Part shown: positions 1-7,642 of the stretch, one piece after another
How positions within the stretch are numbered: the first letter of the stretch is position 1
Layout: every line of letters starts with the position of its first letter
Assembly: GCA_036745245.1 (NCBI GenBank)
Contig: DAIOGN010000123.1
Coordinates: forward strand, 1 to 9,481
Reading direction: 5' to 3'
DNA length: 9,481 nt
Origin: DAIOGN01 sp036745245
GTDB lineage: Bacteria > Zixibacteria > MSB-5A5 > JAUVRN01
Made by a program: the position numbers and the translations under genes
Notes under the pieces: generated by a model
Told to the model about the DNA's origin: nothing
Databases searched by the model: none
The model's input: the letters and a program-made list of their open reading frames with translations, nothing else

Positions 1-130
1 CGAACGATCCGGTGACGGCAGGAAGCTCGCGGGCGTCAAGCGGTTCGAACGCGAGCCGGAACGGTAGACGTCGCTTCATGACTGCCCTCGCCTTGTCGAG
101 GAAATGAATTGCCCACCGTTCCCAGAGGAC
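1..130 (-). other. Open frame continuing beyond the S8 protease stop (frameshifted tail or ATGA-overlapping gene), partial
   Basis: In the -1 frame relative to the protease, translation from about position 130 reads VLWERWAIHFLDKARAV and continues past the protease stop as MKRRLPFRLAFEPLDAREL, staying open to the window edge. It has the hydrophobic alternation and the 'PFRLAFEP' pattern expected of the beta-sandwich tails that follow subtilase catalytic domains, while the protease frame beyond its TGA is serine-rich and noise-like. Two readings fit. Either one base is missing near 130 and this is the rest of the protease, or a separate gene starts at the ATG at 77-79, which overlaps the TGA as ATGA. 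I favour the first because no ribosome-binding site precedes that ATG and the sequence upstream in this frame also looks coding. Confidence 0.5.
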
Positions 131-1665
131 GCGGCGGAGCGCGGGCGAAGCGTCACGCTGACTTCCTCGAGACTCCTGCCGAGATTGTCGATGCGAAGGT
201 CGCCCTGTGCTGTGATCCCCGTCAACGCCGGTTCGTTACTGAATTCAGAGAGCGAAAACTTCAGGGAGACCGGCGCACCTTTTGGCAGAAGCTCCAGCGC
301 TCCAGCCACATTCAGCACTCCGTACCCGGTGGCGAAGTCGGGACCCACAGGCTCCACATCCAGGGCCGAGCGGACGAGAGCTTCCTTGATTTCCTGCGGC
401 GTGGCGTCCGGACTGTGCTGCCGCAGGAGGCAGATCGCACCGGCCACGTACGGCGCCGCCATCGAGGTGCCGGAAAGCAGTTTGTACCCGCCTCCCACAG
501 CGCAGCTGCGCACGTTGACGCCCGGGGCCACGATCTCGGGCTTGATCAGGCTCGACGCACAGCTTGCGGGGCCGCGGGAGGAAAAGGGAGACGCACCCAG
601 AGTCGGTTCGAGGGCATTTACCGCTCCCACGGAAAAACACCCGAGCGGAAGATCGCCGCGGTCGGCCGGCTGACGCAGCGTGGACGCGCCGGGACCCTCG
701 TTGCCCGCGGCGAACACCACCACGGTGCCGAGAGCCTCGAGATGATCCACCGCCTGCCAGAACGTCGCGTCGCAATCGGGCAGCACGCCGCGGGGAATTC
801 CCCAGGAGTTCAGCACCACGTCGGGGCGGTCGCTGCGGGTTTCGGGGTCGCCATCCGGATCCGCCAGCCACTGGAAGGCGCCCAACAAATCTGATATGGT
901 TTCCGAAAGAGAGCGCCCGCGATCCACCACGCCCGCGGCGATCCACTCGGCTTCAGGCGCCACACCCACGGTGTCGCCGGGCTCGCAGCCCAGCACCGTA
1001 CCCATGGTGTGCGTGCCGTGTCCGCGAGAATCGTTGGGATACACGCCTCCCGCCGGATCACGCCAGGAAGCGGCGGCTGCTGTGCGGTGTCCGCGGTACC
1101 TTGCCTTCAGCGCAGGGTGCAATCCATCCACGCCGGTATCGAGCGACGCCACCAGCGTTCCGCGTCCGGTGAGCCCCTGCTGCCACATTGAACGAACGCC
1201 GAGCAGATCGAACGCCGCCGCAGTGGCGTCGGCCGCCTGCGCGGAGGATGGACTGCGCACGGGGTTCAACAGCTCCACCGGCGCGTCTTCGATGATCGAG
1301 GCGACTCCGGGAATAGAGGCAAGTTTGTCAATCTGCGACACGTCGACGCGGGCGGAGACGGCGGGCCCGATCCAGAAGGCTTCAGGGTCGCTGAGGTGGA
1401 TTCCCTGGAGAGCAGCGCGGTTGAAGAAATCGGCGATCACGTCAGCATGAGTGTCGCGAAGCGAACGGGCGTTGACGGAAGCCGAAGACGGACGCCCGTA
1501 TGTGGCCCTCGGTACCACGTTGGGGGAGGACTCAAGCAGGACCACCACGCTCAGTTCTCCCTGCTCCCTGGACATCCGGGTCGCAAGCGTCGGTCCCACG
1601 CCAGCTTGCGCGGTGGCGGCAAGCAGCGCGACCAGAACGGACGCTTTGAGGGCTGAGATGCTCAT
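76..1665 (-). CDS. Secreted S8 (subtilisin-family) serine protease, C-terminus probably frame-disrupted
   Basis: Exported endopeptidase of the subtilase family. Residues 1-21 form a signal peptide ending at AQA. Residues about 37-134 resemble an I9-type prodomain (ELSVVVLLES at its start, GVASIIEDAP at its end). The catalytic domain spans about 155-455 and carries the complete triad: Asp176 in SLDTGVD, His216 in GHGTHTMG and Ser401 in SGTSMAAPYVAG, with the oxyanion Asn322 in AAGNEGPG. After residue 465 a beta-sandwich-like tail begins (DLRIDNLGRSLEEVSVTLR) and stops abruptly at 529. The ATG is preceded by GGAGG four bases upstream. The gene follows the gap operon on the same strand but lies behind two candidate terminators; no clear promoter of its own was found. 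The last 18 or so residues (SSGNGGQFISSTRRGQS) are compositionally poor, and another frame looks more protein-like there. The protease identity is firm; the natural C-terminus is not. Confidence 0.95.
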   Translation of the reverse strand: MSISALKASVLVALLAATAQAGVGPTLATRMSREQGELSVVVLLESSPNVVPRATYGRPSSASVNARSLRDTHADVIADFFNRAALQGIHLSDPEAFWIGPAVSARVDVSQIDKLASIPGVASIIEDAPVELLNPVRSPSSAQAADATAAAFDLLGVRSMWQQGLTGRGTLVASLDTGVDGLHPALKARYRGHRTAAAASWRDPAGGVYPNDSRGHGTHTMGTVLGCEPGDTVGVAPEAEWIAAGVVDRGRSLSETISDLLGAFQWLADPDGDPETRSDRPDVVLNSWGIPRGVLPDCDATFWQAVDHLEALGTVVVFAAGNEGPGASTLRQPADRGDLPLGCFSVGAVNALEPTLGASPFSSRGPASCASSLIKPEIVAPGVNVRSCAVGGGYKLLSGTSMAAPYVAGAICLLRQHSPDATPQEIKEALVRSALDVEPVGPDFATGYGVLNVAGALELLPKGAPVSLKFSLSEFSNEPALTGITAQGDLRIDNLGRSLEEVSVTLRPRSAASSGNGGQFISSTRRGQS

Positions 1666-1725
1666 GGCACCTCCCTCATGAGCAAGAGAAGCGCCGGACC
1701 CGTGCCCTGCTCACACTTGACAATC

Positions 1726-1800
1726 TACCGGTTGGGCGGTTCAAAAAACAAGCCTAACAGGCTAAATACCAATAGCTTACATAAGTGTCGTCAACCGGTA
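1726..1800. repeat. 9-bp inverted repeat TACCGGTTG / CAACCGGTA flanking the distal terminator
   Basis: TACCGGTTG at 1726-1734 and its exact complement CAACCGGTA at 1792-1800 are separated by 57 bases. The enclosed stretch is much more AT-rich than the surrounding DNA and contains the distal terminator hairpin. The arms could mark a protein-binding pair or a long RNA stem; nothing in the sequence decides between these, and chance cannot be excluded for nine bases. Confidence 0.4.
1743..1763 (-). terminator. Candidate intrinsic terminator (distal)
   Basis: On the minus strand AGCCT-GTT-AGGCT forms a five-pair hairpin with a three-base loop (1763-1751). TG and then six Ts (1748-1743) follow. 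It lies between the tRNA-Leu gene and the protease gene and would stop leftward transcription. The stem is short, so its strength is uncertain. Confidence 0.5.
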
Positions 1801-1837
1801 AAAAATGCCCCTCGAGACCGGCGCCCCAAGTGAGGGC
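1800..1837 (-). terminator. Candidate intrinsic terminator (proximal)
   Basis: On the minus strand GCCCTC (1837-1832) can pair with GAGGGGC (1813-1807), leaving one bulged G. The 18-base apical region is itself GC-rich and contains GGCGCC. An A and six Ts (1805-1800) follow directly. It is about 110 bases downstream of tRNA-Leu and fits as the end of the gap-pgk-tpiA-secG-tRNA transcript. The prediction comes from pairing by eye, with no folding energy. Confidence 0.5.
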
Positions 1838-1946
1838 CCGGACGATGCAACAGGCTGCAACTAAGTGATCGGGAGTTTCAATTTCGCCACCGTGCTGTGG
1901 CACTTAAAGTTAGGTCCGGAAGGACCCCGTCGACCCCGTGAGAAAA

Positions 1947-2028
1947 TGCGGAAGGGGGGACTCGAACCCCCATGCCCGAGGGCACCACCCCCTCAAGATG
2001 GCGTGTCTACCAGTTCCACCACTTCCGC
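1947..2028 (-). tRNA. tRNA-Leu (anticodon GAG)
   Basis: An 82-base class II tRNA. The acceptor arms GCGGAAG (5', 2028-2022) and CTTCCGC (3', 1954-1948) pair fully, with discriminator A at 1947. The D-arm region reads GTGGTGGAACTGGTAGACAC. The anticodon stem CCATC/GGTGG, including one T-G wobble, encloses loop TTGAGGG, giving anticodon GAG for CUC/CUU leucine codons. A long variable arm (TGCCCTCGGGCA) typical of leucine tRNAs and a T arm GGGGGTTCGAGTCCCCC follow. The 3' CCA is not encoded. It starts 28 bases after the secG stop, so it is almost certainly cut from the operon transcript. Confidence 0.96.
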
Positions 2029-2056
2029 GAAAACACGAAACGAAGACTGAGTTCTG

Positions 2057-2455
2057 CTATTTGCCACCGGGTGTGTCGGACGGTGCCGCAGGCTGCGCGG
2101 TCTCGTCGAACAACTCGTCGGTGGCGGGGCTCACGGGTTCGGCGCCGGGCACATCCGTGGCCGGGGTCGATTGCGACTCCTGGCTGGCCTTCTGCACGGC
2201 CGAAGCACCTTCGGGCGTAGTCGCACCCGGTCCCAGAAACGACAGCACGACGGCGAATACCATAAAGAGCACCGCGAGCACTGTGGTGGCACGTGACAAA
2301 AACGAGGCCGCTCCACGACCGCCGAACACGGCGCCCGAAAGCCCACCGCCGCCGAACGCGCCCGCCAGGCCCTCGCCCTTGGACGACTGAAGCAACACCG
2401 TGATGATGAGCGAAACGCACACCACCACGTACAGCACTGTCAGAATAGTCAACAT
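2057..2455 (-). CDS. secG: Preprotein translocase subunit SecG
   Basis: Small inner-membrane subunit of the SecYEG channel, which assists SecA-driven export of unfolded preproteins. The 132-residue product has a first membrane segment at about 3-22 and the family signature LLQSSKGEGLAGAFGGGG (21-38). A cytoplasmic glycine-rich loop and a second membrane segment at about 54-74 follow. Beyond residue 76 is a hydrophilic tail rich in Thr, Ser, Pro, Ala and Glu, so the protein is longer than many SecG proteins, which are often near 75-110 residues. Its ATG overlaps the tpiA stop by seven bases (ATGTTGA), which implies translational coupling; upstream Shine-Dalgarno similarity is weak. The stop is TAG, with tRNA-Leu 28 bases downstream. 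Confidence 0.95.
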   Translation of the reverse strand: MLTILTVLYVVVCVSLIITVLLQSSKGEGLAGAFGGGGLSGAVFGGRGAASFLSRATTVLAVLFMVFAVVLSFLGPGATTPEGASAVQKASQESQSTPATDVPGAEPVSPATDELFDETAQPAAPSDTPGGK

Positions 2456-3203
2456 TCTTTTGCCGCTTTCACGATGTTCACAAACGAGTCCACGTCCAGT
2501 GAAGCCCCACCCACGAGGGCTCCGTTCACGTCGGACTGCGACAGCAACTCCCGAGCGTTATCGGGCTTCACAGATCCGCCGTACAAAATGGGTACTTTCA
2601 TGCCCAGGTCGTTCCACTTTCTTCCGAGCACCCCCCGGATGAAAGCGTGCACCTCCTGCGCCTGTTGTGGCGAGGCCGTGACCCCGGTGCCAATCGCCCA
2701 CACCGGCTCGTAGGCCACCACCAATTTCCCCGGCGCAGACAGCCTGCTCAACATGGCTTCCATCTGCCGGCCGACCACACGTTCGGTGTGCCCGGACTTA
2801 CGTTCGTCGAGAGTCTCTCCAACACAGAAGACGGGCTCAAGGCCCGCCTGCGCTGCCATCTCGACTTTCTCGGCGCAGAATCCGTCGGTTTCGCCGAGCA
2901 GATGTCTGCGCTCAGAGTGGCCAATGATAACACTGGTGCACCCCACCGTCAACAGCATTTGGGCGCTCGTCTCGCCTGTAAAAGCCCCGGACGCAGCGGG
3001 ATACACGTTCTGCGCTCCCAGCCGGATGGAACTGCCACGCAGAGCCTGCGCGGCGGCGGAGAGTGCTACGAACGGCGGATAGACGGCCACGGTCACCGCA
3101 CGGTCGGATTCGCACTTTGCGCGCAACTGACCGCAGAAGTCCGCGGCCTCCTGCGGCGTCTTGTTCATCTTCCAATTGCCGGCGATCAATGGCGTGGGCT
3201 TGT

Positions 3204-3207
<4 letters not shown>
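2449..3207 (-). CDS. tpiA: Triose-phosphate isomerase
   Basis: Cytosolic TIM-barrel enzyme interconverting dihydroxyacetone phosphate and glyceraldehyde 3-phosphate in glycolysis and gluconeogenesis. At 252 residues it is normal length. All catalytic landmarks are present: Lys13 in GNWKMNK, His97 in IIGHSERR, Glu167 in VAYEPVWAIGTG, and the phosphate-binding YGGSVKPDN (209-217) and GALVGGASL (229-237). Translation begins at a GTG that overlaps the pgk stop as GTGA. GGAG lies six bases upstream of it inside the end of pgk, so the start is well supported. It is the third gene of the gap-pgk-tpiA-secG operon and its 3' end overlaps the secG start. Confidence 0.98.
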
Positions 3208-4400
<1,193 letters not shown>

Positions 4401-4421
4401 GCAGGGCCCCCGCACACCTGC

Positions 4422-5414
4422 TTAGAACAGACGTCCCAGCATGTCCACCATGCGATTGGAGAAGCCCATCTCGTTGTCGTACCACGAGAACACCTTCACC
4501 ATGCGGTCACCGCCCACGCTGGTGAGCTGCGCATCGAGAATCGACGAATGGATGTTGCCGGTGATGTCGGAGCTGACGATCGGATCCGTGGTGTACTGCA
4601 GTATGCCTTTCATGGGACCGTCTGCGGCCTTTTTGAATGCCGCGTTGACGGCCTCCACCGTGATGGGCTTGGCCGTGCGACACACCAGGTCCACGAGCGA
4701 CCCCGTGGGCACGGGGGCGCGCACCGCCACGCCGTCCATCCTGCCTTCGAGTTCGGGAATCACCAGGGAAATGGCCTTGGCGGCGCCGGTGCTCGTGGGA
4801 ATGAGATTGATGGCGGCGGCACGCGCGCGGCGCAGATCCTTGTGTGGCAGATCGAGGATCATCTGGTCGTTGGTGTAGGCGTGAATAGTGGTCATGAACC
4901 CCTGCTCGATCCCCCAGCCGTCCTGAATGACCTTGGCCACTGGAGCGAGGCAGTTCGTGGTGCACGAGCCGATGGAGATCAACTGGTGTTTGGCCTTGTC
5001 GTACACCTGATCGTTGACGCCGATCACCACCGTGCAATCGGCGCCCTTGGCGGGTGCCGAAATGAACACCTTGCGCGCGCCAGCGGCGAGATGCGCCGAG
5101 GCCTTGTCGCGGTCGGTGAACAAGCCGGTGGACTCCACGGCTACGTCGATGCCGAGAGCCTTCCAGGGCAACTTGGCGGGGTCGCGCTCGCTGGACACTT
5201 TCACGTGCTTCCCGGCCACTTCGATTCCGCCCGACACGGCCTTCACCTCCATGTCGAGCACTCCATGAACGGAGTCGTATTTCAAGAGGTGAGCCAGCGT
5301 CTCGGCGTTGGTGATGTCGTTGATGGCGACAATTTCAAACGGCGCCTTACGCAAAAGCGCGGCGCGAAAGAGGTTGCGGCCGATGCGGCCGAACCCGTTG
5401 ATGGCAACCTTCAT
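4422..5414 (-). CDS. gap: Glyceraldehyde-3-phosphate dehydrogenase, type I
   Basis: Phosphorylating GAPDH that oxidises glyceraldehyde 3-phosphate with NAD+ and phosphate to 1,3-bisphosphoglycerate. The 330 residues match the family length. The Rossmann motif INGFGRIGR is at 5-13. Asp33 in AINDITN favours NAD over NADP. The active-site cysteine is Cys151 in SIGSCTTNCLAP, with the general base His178 in TTIHAYTNDQ. Further family blocks are INLIPTSTGAAKA and SWYDNEMGFSNRM. The ATG at 5414 is preceded by GGGAAGG eight bases upstream. As first gene of the gap-pgk-tpiA-secG set it probably carries the operon promoter in the 150-base gap between it and the phosphatase gene. Confidence 0.98.
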   Translation of the reverse strand: MKVAINGFGRIGRNLFRAALLRKAPFEIVAINDITNAETLAHLLKYDSVHGVLDMEVKAVSGGIEVAGKHVKVSSERDPAKLPWKALGIDVAVESTGLFTDRDKASAHLAAGARKVFISAPAKGADCTVVIGVNDQVYDKAKHQLISIGSCTTNCLAPVAKVIQDGWGIEQGFMTTIHAYTNDQMILDLPHKDLRRARAAAINLIPTSTGAAKAISLVIPELEGRMDGVAVRAPVPTGSLVDLVCRTAKPITVEAVNAAFKKAADGPMKGILQYTTDPIVSSDITGNIHSSILDAQLTSVGGDRMVKVFSWYDNEMGFSNRMVDMLGRLF

Positions 5415-5507
5415 GGATCAAACCTTCCCTGATAGAGGCAGTACGATGCTCCCTTGACGTCCGGGCCTGTGGGGCCGGGCGTCGCCCGTCTTCACTTCAG
5501 GGAGGGC

Positions 5508-5535
5508 AAGATAGAGGCGCGCAGGCCGGGAGCAA
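5508..5535 (-). promoter_or_regulatory. gap: Possible promoter of the gap operon
   Basis: On the minus strand TTGCTC (5535-5530) and TATCTT (5513-5508) are separated by 16 bases, a fair but imperfect sigma70-like pair. It would leave a leader of roughly 85-90 bases before gap. No better pair was seen in the 150 bases between the phosphatase stop and gap. Fit is by eye only. Confidence 0.3.
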
Positions 5536-5564
5536 CCGAATTGCGGACGCCGAAAACGCCCGTG

Positions 5565-7346
5565 TTACAACGTGCGGAGGGCCACCAGCGTGAGGTCGTC
5601 GAGGGTTTCACCGTCGGCGGCAAACGTCAGCACTTCCTGGTGAATGCGATCGCAGAGGCTCTCCGCACTCTGGTCGCGCGACCGCTTGACCAGCTCAATC
5701 AACCGCGCTTCGCCGAACTCCTCACCGCCCCGTCCCACGGCCTCCGTCACGCCGTCGGTGTACAGCAGAACCAGATCGCCCTTCCCCAGCCAGAGCGGTC
5801 GTTCGACGTACGTGGCATCTGCGATCACGCCCACCAGGGGCCCGCCTTCCGCCAGGCGTTCCACGTGTCCGTCGGCGCGGAACACGAGGGGCGGATTGTG
5901 ACCTGCATTGGTAAACGTGAACACGCGATTGTGCGTATCGAGCACACCGTAGAAGGCCGTGACGAAATTGTCGCGCGGAGTCATCTCCCGCAGCACGTTG
6001 TTGACTTTGCGGAAAATCGTGCGGATGGCGTAGTTGTTGCGGATTTCGGCGATGAGCGACGCACGGAAACCTGCCATGATGATGGCGGCGGGGATGCCCT
6101 TGCCCGACACGTCGGCGATGGCCAGACCCCACTGGCCCGGCACGATCGGCACGAAGTCGTAGTAGTCGCCCCCCACTTGCTCGGACGGGTAGTTCACGCC
6201 CGCAAGGTCGTACCCGTCGATGTCGGGAGCGTGACGGGGCAGGAAGCTCTGTTGAATGGTGCGCGCCACGGCGATCTGCTCGGAGAGTCTCCGCATCTGG
6301 ATCTGCTTGTCGAACAGCTCGGCGCGGTCGAGCGCGATGGCGAGCTGATGGGCGAAGGCTCTCACCAGCCACTCGTCGTTGGCGTCGTAGGCTTCACGCC
6401 GGTCGCTTTCGAGAATCAGGACTCCCAGTCGCCGCTCCCGTACCTCGATAGGCACCACGAGCGCAGACCGCGTGGAGGGACGGGCATTCACGTAGCGCGN
6501 NNNNNNNNNCATCACGCCGTTCTCGATGCGCGGGTCGACGCTCACGTCGGAAATGTTGATGCGATCGCCGGTCTTGGCCACGTGCCCCACGAGGCCTTCG
6601 CCGATTTTCAGGTGCAGGTTGTCCAGCGCTTCCGAATCGTATCCGATCTGCGTGGTGTGCACCACTTCTCCGGCTCTGGGGTCGATGAGGAAGATGCCCC
6701 CGGCGTCGTACTGCACCACGCGACGAAGGATTTCGAAGATGCGCTTGAGTACCTCGTCGCGCTCGAACGACTGGGCCAGAAGCCGGCCGGTTTCGTCGAG
6801 CAGTTCCCGTTCGAGCTTGCGCTGCGCCCAGCGCTCGCGCCACCAGATCTGTGCCGTCACCGCCGAAAGCGCCTGGCGCAGCATCTCCTTGTCGGACAGG
6901 GCCGGCTGAAGCACCGATTCGTCGTACCAGAGAACGGCCACACCCCGCGCACGTGTGCCGGAGGGCACGAGGGCCCACACGTCCACGTGAACCCCTGCGA
7001 TGTGCGATTCCAGCACATGCGGGGGCAGGTCAGTCCGGAGGAGTTCAACGATGCGGCCGCGATCCTGCCAGATGGAAGCCCAGGCGCCATCGGGCGAGGG
7101 CCCGGCGAGCTGTTGTGGCGGCTCGGCACCCACGGTGATCCAGTGACGGATTGGATACTCGGCCCGGACGCTCCACCAGATGCGTGCGCCGGACGCACCC
7201 GTGGCCTTCACGATCTCAGAGAGGATGTACTCCAGGTTGGAGCGCTCAGACACCGTGCGCAAAATATGACCCAGGGCCGCCACCGTTGTTTCGGCGGGCC
7301 GTCCTGGAGTGGTTTCAACTTTGGGCAGCATATCGGATGTGAACAA
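5565..7346 (-). CDS. GAF-domain SpoIIE/RsbU-type PP2C serine phosphatase (contains assembly gap)
   Basis: Cytosolic metal-dependent Ser/Thr phosphatase of the type that dephosphorylates anti-sigma-factor antagonists in partner-switching circuits. I choose the TTG at 7346 because GAGGAG lies seven bases upstream (7354-7359), giving 593 residues. A farther TTG at 7388 has no such site and falls in a weak -10-like box (TTGTCC-N17-TATTGG, 7413-7385). An N-terminal GAF-like region covers about 36-165. A clear GAF domain at about 196-341 is interrupted by 10 Ns (6500-6509; residues 280-283 unknown). A coiled linker holds QIAVARTIQQSFLP, followed by the phosphatase domain. Its metal-binding acidic residues are Asp394 (VGGDYYDF), Asp412 (ADVSGKG), Asp531 (YTDGVTEA) and Asp583/584 (LDDLTLVAL); AGHNPP is also present. 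No transmembrane segment is evident. It is followed 150 bases later by gap and is divergent from tRNA-Glu. The target and the ligand of the GAF domains are unknown. Confidence 0.93.
   Translation of the reverse strand: MFTSDMLPKVETTPGRPAETTVAALGHILRTVSERSNLEYILSEIVKATGASGARIWWSVRAEYPIRHWITVGAEPPQQLAGPSPDGAWASIWQDRGRIVELLRTDLPPHVLESHIAGVHVDVWALVPSGTRARGVAVLWYDESVLQPALSDKEMLRQALSAVTAQIWWRERWAQRKLERELLDETGRLLAQSFERDEVLKRIFEILRRVVQYDAGGIFLIDPRAGEVVHTTQIGYDSEALDNLHLKIGEGLVGHVAKTGDRINISDVSVDPRIENGVMXXXXRYVNARPSTRSALVVPIEVRERRLGVLILESDRREAYDANDEWLVRAFAHQLAIALDRAELFDKQIQMRRLSEQIAVARTIQQSFLPRHAPDIDGYDLAGVNYPSEQVGGDYYDFVPIVPGQWGLAIADVSGKGIPAAIIMAGFRASLIAEIRNNYAIRTIFRKVNNVLREMTPRDNFVTAFYGVLDTHNRVFTFTNAGHNPPLVFRADGHVERLAEGGPLVGVIADATYVERPLWLGKGDLVLLYTDGVTEAVGRGGEEFGEARLIELVKRSRDQSAESLCDRIHQEVLTFAADGETLDDLTLVALRTL
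6500..6509. other. Assembly gap (10 Ns) inside the phosphatase gene
   Basis: Ten unknown bases interrupt the second GAF domain between ENGVM and RYVNARP. The downstream frame resumes correctly if the gap is taken as 10 bases, but a round number of Ns often marks a gap of unknown size. Confidence 0.97.
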
Positions 7347-7353
7347 TACGAGG

Positions 7354-7359
7354 CTCCTC
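7354..7359 (-). promoter_or_regulatory. Ribosome-binding site deciding the phosphatase TTG start
   Basis: GAGGAG on the minus strand lies seven bases before the TTG at 7346. It supports that codon over the in-frame TTG at 7388 and over the ATG at 7331, which would leave the site about 22 bases away. Confidence 0.6.
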
Positions 7360-7444
7360 ACGAAAGGGTCAATGGCGTTACAGCCCAATAGCTTTCATGA
7401 GGATATCGGACAAGGATGACGCGGATTTGAGAGGAGAATTACGA

Positions 7445-7473
7445 TTGACCTCTATGGCCAATCTACGTATAGA
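7445..7473 (+). promoter_or_regulatory. Sigma70-type promoter of tRNA-Glu
   Basis: TTGACC (7445-7450), a 17-base spacer and TATAGA (7468-7473) match the -35 and -10 consensus in five of six positions each. Transcription would begin about 7480, some 12 bases before the mature tRNA. Spacing, orientation and position relative to the tRNA all agree. Confidence 0.8.
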
Positions 7474-7491
7474 TCGCGACCCGGGAACCGC

Positions 7492-7569
7492 GACCCCATC
7501 GTCTAGCCCGGTCTAGGACACCGCCCTTTCACGGCGATAACACGGGTTCGAATCCCGTTGGGGTCGCCA
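7492..7569 (+). tRNA. tRNA-Glu (anticodon UUC), CCA encoded
   Basis: The acceptor arms GACCCCA (7492-7498) and TGGGGTC (7559-7565) pair completely. Discriminator G (7566) and an encoded CCA (7567-7569) follow. The anticodon loop CTTTCAC gives anticodon TTC (7528-7530) for GAA/GAG codons. The T arm CGGGTTCGAATCCCG is canonical. The outermost pair of the anticodon stem (C7521 with A7537) is a mismatch, the other four pairs being intact. It is transcribed on plus, divergently from the phosphatase gene and towards the 3' end of the dockerin-protein gene. No clear terminator follows in the 70-odd bases before that gene. Confidence 0.96.
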
Positions 7570-7642
7570 GGTGTGCGGTGGACTCACGTTCTTACTCGAG
7601 CCATAGGGATGATCCCACTTGGCAGCTGATGCCCGGCCAAAT

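Larger units (their letters stand above)
1666..1946. other. Intergenic region between the protease gene and tRNA-Leu
   Basis: These 281 bases hold no credible reading frame. From the tRNA side leftward there is a small hairpin GGTCC-TTCC-GGACC (1926-1913), a weaker GTGC-CACA-GCAC hairpin near 1890-1902, the two candidate terminators, and the TACCGGTTG inverted repeat. The 75 bases next to the protease start contain its ribosome-binding site (GGAGG at 1670-1674) but no convincing -10/-35 pair. Confidence 0.7.

Noticed and set aside
1717..1745. Consensus -35 TTGACA on the plus strand at 1717-1722
   Set aside because: At 16-18 bases spacing there is no acceptable -10, and no gene lies downstream on that strand.
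5470..5495. GC hairpin CGGGC-GTC-GCCCG between the phosphatase and gap as a terminator
   Set aside because: The stem is five pairs with no following T-run on the minus strand, so it is not supported as an intrinsic terminator.
5454..7391. A 645-residue open frame on the plus strand opposite the phosphatase
   Set aside because: It mirrors the phosphatase gene, runs across the N gap, and has a His/Val/Arg-rich composition typical of antisense shadows; the minus-strand frame has all PP2C motifs.
7378..7398. Mini-ORF MKAIGL upstream of the phosphatase, as a possible leader peptide
   Set aside because: There is no ribosome-binding site before it, no attenuator-like alternative hairpins, and no run of regulatory codons.
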